The notes under the pieces were generated by a model. The model was given only the letters and a program-made list of their open reading frames with translations, was not told the origin of the DNA and searched no databases. A stretch of 64,000 nt of DNA from CAYNYF01 sp964401385 (lineage in GTDB: Bacteria > Planctomycetota > Phycisphaerae > SM23-33): contig CAYNYF010000001.1 in assembly GCA_964401385.1 (NCBI GenBank), positions 56,312 to 120,311 of the forward strand, in the 5' to 3' direction. The translations under genes were made by a program, and so were the position numbers. Shown piece by piece: positions 9,081 to 16,147 of the stretch (position 1 is its first letter; every line of letters starts with the position of its first letter).

Positions 9081-10067
9081 TCAGGCGGGGGTGAACAACT
9101 CCGGCTGCTTGCTGTTGGCGTGATCGAACGTCGCCTGGACCTGCGCGCTGCCGTCGGCTCGGGCGACGAAGATGTCCCACAGGGCACGCGTCCGGGGGTC
9201 GGTGGACTTGACGTCGGGATTCATGGAGTAGGCGATATATTTGCCGTCGGGGGAGAAGTCGCCGTGGTAGACCGACCCGCCCTCGGGCGCCGCGGCCACC
9301 GGGCGGCCGGTGACGTGCTCATCGGGGCGGAACGGGGCGACGTAGACGTGATAGTCGCCGGGGTTCCAGCAGATGTTCTTTCCGTCCCAGGACAGGTCCG
9401 GACGGCAGCCGTTGACGCCGTCCCGCAGCCGCAGGTGCAGCTCCGCGTGGCCGCTCAGCCGGCAGATCCGGCCGGAGCGCAGGTCGATGGCGATGATGGC
9501 GTGGCCGAAGTCGGCGTGCTCGTGCACCGTGGCGACGATCCAGTCGCCGGCCGGTGACCAGCACGGCACGTAGGCGTGCGAGAGCCGGCCCTCGGTGATG
9601 TCCCGGCAGCTCCGCGTGCGGATGTCGTAGACGAACAGCCCGGCGTTCTGGTAGTCACCGGTCTTGGTTCGGCCGAGGCGCTTGACGAACGCGATCTTCG
9701 TGCCGGCCGGGTCCCAGCACGGGTCGGTGGCATCGCCGGCGACCAGCGTGCGGCCGGAACCGTCGATGCCCATCCAGTGCACGTCGAAACGGACGCTCCC
9801 CTTTCCCACCGCGACGGTGGTGAAGCACACCCGCTCGCCGTCGGCGGAGACGTGGGGACCTACCTCGTCCACGTCCGGCGTGTTGGTGATGTTCACGAGG
9901 TTTTCACCGTCGGCGTCCATCACGTACAGGTCGCTGTTGCCTTCCCGGCGGGACTGATGGCAGATCTTCAGCCCGCTGGCCTTCAGTTCGGCCCGGAGCT
10001 TCGCCTGCTCTGGCGTATCGGCGCCCGGGACCCCGGCAATCGTCGGTTGTATTGATTGTGTTTCCAT
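9081..10067 (-). CDS. PD40 (TolB-like) beta-propeller protein
   Basis: 328 residues without a signal peptide or membrane segment. At least four PD40/WD40-like blades are visible as repeats of the type S-x-D-G-x-x-I/V-x-F/Y: S-A-D-G-E-R-V-C-F, D-P-A-G-T-K-I-A-F, S-P-A-G-D-W-I-V-A and S-P-D-G-K-Y-I-A-Y, plus one D-L-Y-V-M-D-A-D-G-E-N segment. The fold is a propeller of the kind found in TolB and oligogalacturonate lyases. No signal peptide points to a cytoplasmic role, more like an oligogalacturonate-lyase-type enzyme than TolB, but no catalytic residues can be assigned by eye. It is followed on the same strand by twin hairpins and preceded by the URO-D gene. Confidence 0.7.
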   Translation of the reverse strand: METQSIQPTIAGVPGADTPEQAKLRAELKASGLKICHQSRREGNSDLYVMDADGENLVNITNTPDVDEVGPHVSADGERVCFTTVAVGKGSVRFDVHWMGIDGSGRTLVAGDATDPCWDPAGTKIAFVKRLGRTKTGDYQNAGLFVYDIRTRSCRDITEGRLSHAYVPCWSPAGDWIVATVHEHADFGHAIIAIDLRSGRICRLSGHAELHLRLRDGVNGCRPDLSWDGKNICWNPGDYHVYVAPFRPDEHVTGRPVAAAPEGGSVYHGDFSPDGKYIAYSMNPDVKSTDPRTRALWDIFVARADGSAQVQATFDHANSKQPELFTPA

Positions 10068-10100
10068 CGCATCTCACTTCACCACTGCCGCGGCGGGTGG

Positions 10101-10157
10101 CACGGCTTGCTTGGCAAGCCGTGTTTCCCCGGGAACACAGGTTGCGAGCAACCTGTG
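10101..10157. repeat. Twin 10-bp-stem hairpins (REP-like)
   Basis: Two perfect inverted repeats sit side by side between two minus-strand genes: CACGGCTTGC/GCAAGCCGTG with a 3-nt loop (10101-10123) and CACAGGTTGC/GCAACCTGTG with a 2-nt loop (10136-10157). Both have GGTGGCAC/GTGGCACC words at the outside. No U-run follows on either strand, so they look like paired REP elements rather than an intrinsic terminator. Confidence 0.7.
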
Positions 10158-10198
10158 GCACCCGTCCTCCCGGGGGTTGATCAGGTTTTCAGACGGAG

Positions 10199-11263
10199 CT
10201 ACGCCTCCAGGGCAAGCACCTGGTCCAGGGACATGTCCCAGGCCTCGAAGACGGCCTCGATGTTGGCGCGGGGGTTGTTGACGCCCCACTCGCACTGTGC
10301 GATGAGCCCGCCCCGGCCGTCGTCGAGGGCCCGCCGAACGCGGGCGACGGCGGCGCGGCAATCGCCCGGCGTGCCGAACGGAAGGATGCGCTGGCGGTCG
10401 ATCTCGCCCCAGAAGGTGATCCTGCCCTTGAAGCGCCGGCCGATCTCCTCGATGTCCATGCAGAACAGTTGCGAGTTGACCGCGTCCACGCCGACCTCGA
10501 TCAGGTCCTCGTAGATGTCGAAGATGTGCCCGTCGCTGTGGAAGAAGACCTTCTTGCCGGCCGCGCGGATCATCCGGCAGTACTCGCGATACAGCGGCTT
10601 GAATAGCCGCCGGAACTGCTCCGGCGCGATCAACAGCGCCGACTGCGCGCCCCAGTCGTCCATGAAACTCAGGGCGTCGAGGTCCGTCTTCACCCAGCAG
10701 GCCAGCTCTTTCATGAAGAACTCGTGCACCATGTCGCGGAGGCGCATCAGCTCGGCCGTCTCGTAGCCCAGGTCGAGGTACAGGTTCTCCGAGCCGCGGA
10801 GGAACTGCATCCGCTCGAACGGGCGGACGCTGGTGCCGGCGATCATGAATTTCTTCGGCCCGGCGAGGTTGGCCGCGCACGCCCGGTTGACCGCGTCCCA
10901 GTTGGCCCGCTGGATGATCTCCCACGGCGGCTGGTAGCTGCCCAGCGCGGCCGGGTCCGCCAGCGGCGGCTCCTTGACCTCGCCGATGACGCCGTCCTCG
11001 CCCACCTGAAAGGTGCAGCCCCAATCGTCCGTCCAGTTGCCCTTGCGGGCCTGCTCGCCTTGGCGGCGGTCGCCGGGGCCGAGGCCGCCGCCGGGCTCGG
11101 GCCCGGAGGCCGCCCCGCCGAAGTCGCCGGGGAACCTGGCGACGACGGCATCGTATTCGGCCCGGGCGTACTGCTGGACCCAGGGCAGGGCCCACAGGTC
11201 GCGCGGCGCCCGGTCCGGCGAGCGAAACTCCAGCGCCCGAAACACACGCTCCCGCGAAGTCAT
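10199..11263 (-). CDS. Uroporphyrinogen decarboxylase (URO-D) family protein
   Basis: 354 residues. It begins M-T-S-R-E-R-V-F-R-A-L-E-F, the usual opening of planctomycete URO-D-like proteins, and contains an internal K-K-V-F-F-H-S-D-G-H segment (substrate/metal-side loop of methyltransferase-like URO-D homologues) and a C-E-W-G-V-N-N-P region near the end. True HemE proteins have a different, highly conserved N-terminus, so this is more likely a corrinoid methyltransferase-like or unassigned homologue such as often accompanies sugar catabolism genes. ATG 11263 is preceded by AAAGGAAG. A dispersed repeat lies just upstream with its conserved end facing this start. Confidence 0.75.
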   Translation of the reverse strand: MTSRERVFRALEFRSPDRAPRDLWALPWVQQYARAEYDAVVARFPGDFGGAASGPEPGGGLGPGDRRQGEQARKGNWTDDWGCTFQVGEDGVIGEVKEPPLADPAALGSYQPPWEIIQRANWDAVNRACAANLAGPKKFMIAGTSVRPFERMQFLRGSENLYLDLGYETAELMRLRDMVHEFFMKELACWVKTDLDALSFMDDWGAQSALLIAPEQFRRLFKPLYREYCRMIRAAGKKVFFHSDGHIFDIYEDLIEVGVDAVNSQLFCMDIEEIGRRFKGRITFWGEIDRQRILPFGTPGDCRAAVARVRRALDDGRGGLIAQCEWGVNNPRANIEAVFEAWDMSLDQVLALEA

Positions 11264-11282
11264 CCCGCTTCCTTTCATTGCC

Positions 11283-11525
11283 CGAGGGCTAAGCAGACGG
11301 CTACGTTGCTTGAACAGTGTACACGCCCACGGTTTCCGGACGTCCCGACGAATGAGTCCACGAATTACACGAATGCGCACGAATTGCACGAATTAGACAG
11401 GCACTGCCAAAAAAAACAGGGCATTCGTGGAATTCAGTGTAATTAGTGTAATTCGTGGACTCTCCGTCCGGGCGCGCAGACGCATCCTCGCCTGCTCGCA
11501 TTGCACAACCGTTCCCGCGCCCAGC
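11283..11525 (-). repeat. Dispersed AATTCGTG repeat, reverse orientation
   Basis: This fills most of the 362-bp space between the URO-D gene and the M20 gene. On the minus strand it reads from GCGAGGATGCGTCTGCGCGC through AATTCGTG words to the terminus GTTCAAGCAACGTAGCC, ending about 20 bp before the URO-D start. It includes an 8-A run in the inner spacer. No coding sequence was seen. Confidence 0.7.
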
Positions 11526-11625
11526 TTGGCGGACGGCGCAGGCAGGCATTTCTATCGCCGCCGCCGCGCCAGTCAAGACCTTTCGAGGCTCGACAGCCCC
11601 GGGCGGAAACGCTAGGATTCGCACC

Positions 11626-12978
11626 ATGAAGAGAAAACCGTCGCTGAGATCGTTTCCGCACCTGCGGCGTATCCGCTCGGCCCTGCGGGCTGCCGCCGCC
11701 GAGGCAATCGAGGTAGCCGAGGCCATCGCCGAGCTGGCCGAGCCGCCGATGATGGAGTTTCGATCGGCTGACCGGCTGGCGGGGTTCCTTGCGGCCGCAG
11801 GCTTTCGCGTGACCCGCCCGTGGAAGGACATGCCCACGGCCTTTCGCGCGGCCGCCGGCAGCGGCAGGCCGGCCATCGGCATCCTGGCCGAGTACGACGC
11901 CCTGCCTGACTGCGGCCGCCGGCCGGGCCAGTGGGGCCACGGCTGCGGGCACAACCTGCTGGGCGTGGGCTCGGCCCTGGCCGGCATCGCCGCGGCCGAG
12001 GTGCTCGCCAAACTGGGCAAGCCCGGCCGGATTGTCGTCTTCGGCTGCCCGGCCGAGGAGGCCCTCTCCGGCAAGGTATTCATGGCCGCGGCGGGGGCGT
12101 TTTCCGGGCTGGACGCGGTGCTGGCGTGGCACCCGGACGCGACCACCAGGGCCGACATCGCCGGTGGGCTGGCGATGGACTCCATCCGGTTTCGATTCCG
12201 CGGGCGCACCGCCCACGCCGCCGGCGCGCCCCACGAGGGCCGCAGCGCGGTCGACGGGGCCGTGCTCACCGACGTGGCCGTCAACTTCCTCCGCGAGCAC
12301 GTCAAGGAGGAGGCCCGCATGCACTCGGTGATCACCGACGGCGGCAAGGCCCCCAACGTCGTGCCCGACACGGCCGAGATCTGGTACTACGTCCGCGGGA
12401 CGGACCGCAAGCACGTCGACCAGCTCCGCCGCCGGGTGCGGCTCTGCGCCCGGGCCGGCGCCCTGGCCACGGAAACGCGCGTGCGGATGATCGTGCAGAC
12501 CTCCAACACCGAGCGGATCCGCAACCGGCCGCTGGCGAAGATGATGGACGCCATCCTGCGCCGCTGCGGGCCGCCGAGGTTCACGCCCGCCGACGCCCGG
12601 GCGGCGGCGCGAGTTGTGCGGGGAAAGAAGTACGCCACGGGCGTCGAGCCGATTCGCGTCACCCAGGGCCGCGGCAGCAGCGACGAGGACAACGTCTCCT
12701 GGTTCGCCCCGCTGGGCCGGATTTCGGTGGCGTGCGTTCCCAAGGGGACGACCGGGCACCATCGCGACTACGCGGCCATGGTGCGGACGCCGGGCGCCCA
12801 CCGCGGAATGGGCAAGGCCGCCGAGGCCCTGGCGGCCGGGGCGGTGGAGCTGGCCCTGAACGCGCCGCTGCTGAGGAAGGCCAGGGAAGACTTCCGCAAG
12901 AGCCGCCGCGGCAAGAAGTACAGCCTGCCCATGCCGGCCAACGCGAAGCCGCCGGCGCCCAGGCGCGACGGGAGCTAA
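11626..12978 (+). CDS. M20 family amidohydrolase (AbgB-like)
   Basis: 450 residues. The region around residue 88 (I-L-A-E-Y-D-A-L-P-D) followed by H105-G-C-G-H109-N-L-L-G is typical of AbgB, the p-aminobenzoyl-glutamate hydrolase subunit, and related M20D carboxypeptidases; E144/E145 in C-P-A-E-E supply the general base and metal ligand. The dimerisation (lid) domain follows from about residue 185 and includes R-T-A-H-A-A-G-A-P. It hydrolyses an acyl-amino-acid bond, substrate unknown. A TAGGAT -10-like box lies only 7 bp before the ATG and no ribosome site is seen, so the transcript may be leaderless. Basic C-terminal tail (about 25 residues) is unusual. Confidence 0.85.
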   Translation: MKRKPSLRSFPHLRRIRSALRAAAAEAIEVAEAIAELAEPPMMEFRSADRLAGFLAAAGFRVTRPWKDMPTAFRAAAGSGRPAIGILAEYDALPDCGRRPGQWGHGCGHNLLGVGSALAGIAAAEVLAKLGKPGRIVVFGCPAEEALSGKVFMAAAGAFSGLDAVLAWHPDATTRADIAGGLAMDSIRFRFRGRTAHAAGAPHEGRSAVDGAVLTDVAVNFLREHVKEEARMHSVITDGGKAPNVVPDTAEIWYYVRGTDRKHVDQLRRRVRLCARAGALATETRVRMIVQTSNTERIRNRPLAKMMDAILRRCGPPRFTPADARAAARVVRGKKYATGVEPIRVTQGRGSSDEDNVSWFAPLGRISVACVPKGTTGHHRDYAAMVRTPGAHRGMGKAAEALAAGAVELALNAPLLRKAREDFRKSRRGKKYSLPMPANAKPPAPRRDGS

Positions 12979-13255
12979 GCGGACCGCAGCAATCTTTGAA
13001 CAGTGAACGCGCCCACGGTTTCGACACGTCCCAACGAATGGGTCCACGAATTACACGAATTGCCACGAATTGCACGAATTAGACAAAGTCGCTGAAGAAA
13101 AAGAGAACATTCGTGTAATTCGTGTAATTCCCGCCTGACACCCGCCTGCCAGCTTGCCCGCCTGCAAATCGGTGGGCAGGCGGGCAGGGCTGTCGGGCAG
13201 ACGTGGACTCCTCGTGTAGTTCGTGGACTCCCCCCGCGGCCAGGCGCGACGGCAG
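12976..13255 (-). repeat. Dispersed AATTCGTG repeat interrupted by a palindromic insert
   Basis: Reverse-oriented copy whose conserved end (on the minus strand GTTCAAAGATTGCTGCGGTC) abuts and slightly overlaps the stop codon of the M20 gene. Within the left half, between AATTC (ending 13130) and GTGGACTC (from 13203), about 71 bp of CCTGCC/GGCAGG-rich palindromic sequence is inserted. A second GTTCGTGGACTC word follows at 13219. No gene is seen in this stretch. Confidence 0.7.
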
Positions 13256-13816
13256 CTAGGCCCGTCCGAGGTACTCTCCGGTCCGCGTGTCGACCTTGAC
13301 GATCTGGCCGTTCTCGACGAACGGGGGGACGCGGATCCTGGCCCCACCTTCGCAGAGGGCGTCTTTCAACTGCGACGTGGCGGTGGCGCCTTTGACCTGC
13401 GGGGGCGTCTCGACGACCTTCAGCTCGACGGTCTTGGGGAGCTCCACGGCCACGGGCTGGCCTTCCACGAAACTGACGTCCAGGTGGATGTTGGGCGCCA
13501 GGTAGACCCGGCCATCACCGATCAGTTCCTCGGGGAGGCTAACCTGCTCGTAGCTTCCCAGGTCCATCACCACGTGGCCGGCGCCGTCGGAGTAGAGGTA
13601 CTCCATCGGCTTGCGGTCGAAGATCGCCTGGTCCAGCGCGTCGCCCACGCGGAACCGCTCCTTGATGAGCTGCCCGGTCTTTGCGTTCTTCAGCTCGATC
13701 TGCATGTAGCTGCGCTTGTTGCCCTTGGCCACGTGCTCGGCGCTGAAGACGACCCAGACGCCATCCTTATACATCACGCCCATGCCCCGGCGGAGACTGA
13801 CTGCCTTTATGCTCAT
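13256..13816 (-). CDS. efp: Translation elongation factor P
   Basis: 186 residues, the usual EF-P length, with the KOW-like N-terminal barrel, the central OB domain (Y-L-Y-S-D-G-A-G-H-V-V-M-D at about 73-85) and the C-terminal OB domain ending in the family signature region (about 150-180: G-A-R-I-R-V-P-P-F-V-E-N-G). The factor relieves ribosome stalling at polyproline. The loop that normally shows P-G-K-G with the modified Lys reads A30-K-G-N-K34-R-S here, so the modified position aligns by eye with Asn33. ATG 13816 follows AGGAG at good spacing. A dispersed repeat ends about 30 bp upstream, facing the gene. Confidence 0.93.
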   Translation of the reverse strand: MSIKAVSLRRGMGVMYKDGVWVVFSAEHVAKGNKRSYMQIELKNAKTGQLIKERFRVGDALDQAIFDRKPMEYLYSDGAGHVVMDLGSYEQVSLPEELIGDGRVYLAPNIHLDVSFVEGQPVAVELPKTVELKVVETPPQVKGATATSQLKDALCEGGARIRVPPFVENGQIVKVDTRTGEYLGRA

Positions 13817-13844
13817 CTGCCACTCCTGTTGCGTCGAAAACGCC

Positions 13845-14090
13845 TAAGCGGACCGCAACAATGTCTGAACACTGGACCTGTCCGCGGTCTGTACGCATCC
13901 CGACGAATGAGTCCACGAATCACACGAATTGGCACGAATTGCACAAATTAGACAGACTCTGATGAAGAAACGCCGGTCATTCGTGAAATTCGCCGTAGTT
14001 GGTGTAATTCGTGGTCTCCCGCGCCGGCCGGGCGGACGCGTCCTCGGTTGGTCACGCTCTGCAAACATTCCCGTGACCAAGCTAGCCCGT
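13845..14090 (-). repeat. Dispersed AATTCGTG repeat facing efp
   Basis: Complete reverse-oriented copy in the 423-bp space upstream of efp. On the minus strand it runs from about 14090 (GAATGTTTGCAGAGCGTGAC) through GCGTCCGCCCGG, GAGACCACGAATTACACC and AATTCGTG words to the terminus GTTCAGACATTGTTGCGGTC at about 13850. The rest of the intergenic region (14091-14239) holds the promoter side of the next plus-strand gene and nothing else recognisable. Confidence 0.75.
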
Positions 14091-14239
14091 GCAGTTTACG
14101 AACCGCGGGGAGGCATTGCAAGCTCATCGGCCCCGGCGCGGTCGATGGCCGCTGCGCGGTGCGGCGGGCGGCCGGCGGGATAAATTCACGGTCCGAGAGC
14201 AGCACGGGCCGCCGGGCATGTACAATGGTCTGACAGCCA

Positions 14240-15343
14240 ATGGATTCGTTGACACAGGGACTTCTGGGTGCGGTAACGTCCCAGTTGGGCTTCCGCCAGC
14301 GGATCGGGCGCGACGCCGGATGGGTGGCCGCGGCCGTCGCCGTCACGCCCGATCTGGACGTTCTGGTGGGCCCGCTGCTGAGCCTCTCCGGCGCGGAGGC
14401 CGGGGAAATGGCGGTGACCACCTACCACCGGGGTCTGAGCCACTCGCTGCTGATGACGCCGCTCATCGCCGCGGTCGGCGCGGGCATCTGGTGGTGGGCG
14501 CGGCGGCGGGCGGGCAACCGGCGGCGGTCGGCGCAGCCCGACGGGGCGGCCGAGGCGCCCGCGGGCAGGCCGCCGCCGTTTTCGCTGCTGTACGCCTGCT
14601 GCTTCGTGGCGGCGCTGTCGCACCCGCTGCTGGACTGGTGCACCAGTTACGGCACGCAACTGCTGGCGCCGATCACGAAGACCCGATTCGCCATCGACGC
14701 GATGCCGATCATCGACATCTTTTACACGCCCATGCTGATCGTGACGCTGCTGGCGTGCTACCTCCTGCGGAAGCTGAAGGCCAATCCGCGGCGGGCGACG
14801 CTGATCGCCGGGTGGGTGGGCTTTGCCCTCTCCACCGGCTACATCATCGCCGGGGTGGGCTTGAACTGGTCGCTGCGGGCTTCGGCCGCGGGCGCCTTGG
14901 GCAATTGCAGGACGCGGGCCTACCCGCAGCTTCTGACGATCTTCGTCTGGCGCGTCACGGCCGAGGACGAGCAGGCGTGGTACGTCGCCCGCCACAACGT
15001 CCTGTTCAGCCCGCCGCTGACGGCCGAGAGCTTCACCCGCGCGGCCAAGGTCGACAACCAGTGGGTCCGCCGGGCCCGCCGGCTGGCGGAAGTGAAGACG
15101 TATCGCTGGTTCTGCTCCGGGCAGATGCGGGAGGCGTACGCCCGCTCCGACGGACTGCACGTGGTGACCTTCCACGACATGCGCTACGGCGCGTCGCTGG
15201 AGAGCCCGCAGAGCATGTGGCCGCTGCGCGTCAGCTTCGACCGCCACGGCTCCGTGGTCGACGTCTCGCGCCGGCACCGCTACCGCCGCGGCGACTTCGG
15301 CAAGCTCGCCCGGCGTCTCTGGCGCGACAACTGGAGCCCGTAG
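14240..15343 (+). CDS. Membrane-bound metal-dependent hydrolase (YdjM/DUF457-like)
   Basis: 367 residues. M-D-S-L-T-Q-G-L-L-G-A at the start, T-P-D-L-D-V-L (Asp pair), Y-H-R-G-L-S-H-S (His motif) and A-A-L-S-H-P-L-L-D-W (third metal motif) match the YdjM/YbcI family of inner-membrane proteins predicted to bind metal. Three or four hydrophobic helices lie at roughly 75-90, 120-140, 160-178 and 185-205. The C-terminal 150 residues form a soluble domain, common in proteobacterial relatives annotated as metal-dependent hydrolases. A TACAAT box sits 13 bp before the ATG and there is no ribosome site, suggesting a leaderless message. Confidence 0.75.
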   Translation: MDSLTQGLLGAVTSQLGFRQRIGRDAGWVAAAVAVTPDLDVLVGPLLSLSGAEAGEMAVTTYHRGLSHSLLMTPLIAAVGAGIWWWARRRAGNRRRSAQPDGAAEAPAGRPPPFSLLYACCFVAALSHPLLDWCTSYGTQLLAPITKTRFAIDAMPIIDIFYTPMLIVTLLACYLLRKLKANPRRATLIAGWVGFALSTGYIIAGVGLNWSLRASAAGALGNCRTRAYPQLLTIFVWRVTAEDEQAWYVARHNVLFSPPLTAESFTRAAKVDNQWVRRARRLAEVKTYRWFCSGQMREAYARSDGLHVVTFHDMRYGASLESPQSMWPLRVSFDRHGSVVDVSRRHRYRRGDFGKLARRLWRDNWSP

Positions 15344-15390
15344 GCCCGGGGCCGCTCCTTCCTCTCCGGATGATCGCCGTGGATGGGCTC

Positions 15391-15418
15391 TTGCCTCGGC
15401 AGCGCATTCCGTTATTCT
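15391..15418 (+). promoter_or_regulatory. Putative sigma-70-type promoter for the SGNH hydrolase gene
   Basis: TTGCCT (15391-15396) and TATTCT (15413-15418) separated by 16 bp, about 40 bp before the start codon. Weak matches, but correctly placed. Confidence 0.35.
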
Positions 15419-15457
15419 GTCCGGCTACTTGACCTTCGAGTCACGAGGAGAGATGAG

Positions 15458-16114
15458 ATGGCGGAAAGCAGCAGTGCTCTGGCGATTCAGGACGGCCAGA
15501 GGGTGGTTTTCATCGGCGACAGCATCACGGACTGCGGCCGGCGGGGCCAGGCGGCCCCGCTGGGCGAAGGATACGTCAGCATGGTCGTCGCGCTGGTGAC
15601 GGCCAGGTATCCGGAAAGGAACATCACCTTCATCAACGAGGGCATCGGCGGCGACGTGGCCACTGGCCTGCGCGAGCGCTGGGACGACGACGTGCTGGTG
15701 CACCGGCCGGACTGGGTGAGCGTCCTGGTCGGGATCAACGACCTGCACCGGACGATCCGCAACAGCCCCGAGGCCGTCCCGCCGGAGCTGTATCGCCAGG
15801 CGTACACGCAGTGCCTCCGCCGCACGGTTGAGAATACCTCGGCCAGGCTGATCCTCATGGACCCGTTCTACATGAGCCGCGCGGCCGACCCGCACAGTTG
15901 GCGGACCCGCGTGCTGAAGCTGATTCCCGAGTACATCGCCGTCGCGGGCGAGCTGGCCGAGGAGTTCGGGGCGATCCACGTGCGGCTGCACGAGATGTTT
16001 CAACGAGTGCTCGAGCGCCGCACGGCCGACCTCGTCTGCGCCGAGCCGGTGCACCCCAACCGCGCCGGCCACCTGATGATCGCACACGATTGGCTTCAGG
16101 CCGTGGGGTGGTAA
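15458..16114 (+). CDS. SGNH/GDSL hydrolase family protein
   Basis: 218 residues with no signal peptide. Block I G20-D-S22-I-T-D carries the nucleophile, V-G-I-N-D-L supplies the block III G-x-N-D, and block V reads E196-P-V-H199-P-N, with Glu where Asp usually sits two residues before the catalytic His. The acyl or acetyl ester it cleaves is unknown; a role in deacetylating sugars would fit the neighbouring catabolic genes. GAGGAGAG precedes the ATG. A CCTGC/GCAGG hairpin lies between this stop and the convergent PEP-CTERM gene. Confidence 0.85.
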   Translation: MAESSSALAIQDGQRVVFIGDSITDCGRRGQAAPLGEGYVSMVVALVTARYPERNITFINEGIGGDVATGLRERWDDDVLVHRPDWVSVLVGINDLHRTIRNSPEAVPPELYRQAYTQCLRRTVENTSARLILMDPFYMSRAADPHSWRTRVLKLIPEYIAVAGELAEEFGAIHVRLHEMFQRVLERRTADLVCAEPVHPNRAGHLMIAHDWLQAVGW

Positions 16115-16147
16115 GCCTGCCGGCCTGCACCTTGCAGGCGGGCCGGC

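Noticed and set aside
10101..10157. Intrinsic terminators for the URO-D gene
   Set aside because: The hairpins are strong but no T-run follows them on either strand; twin REP-like elements fit better.
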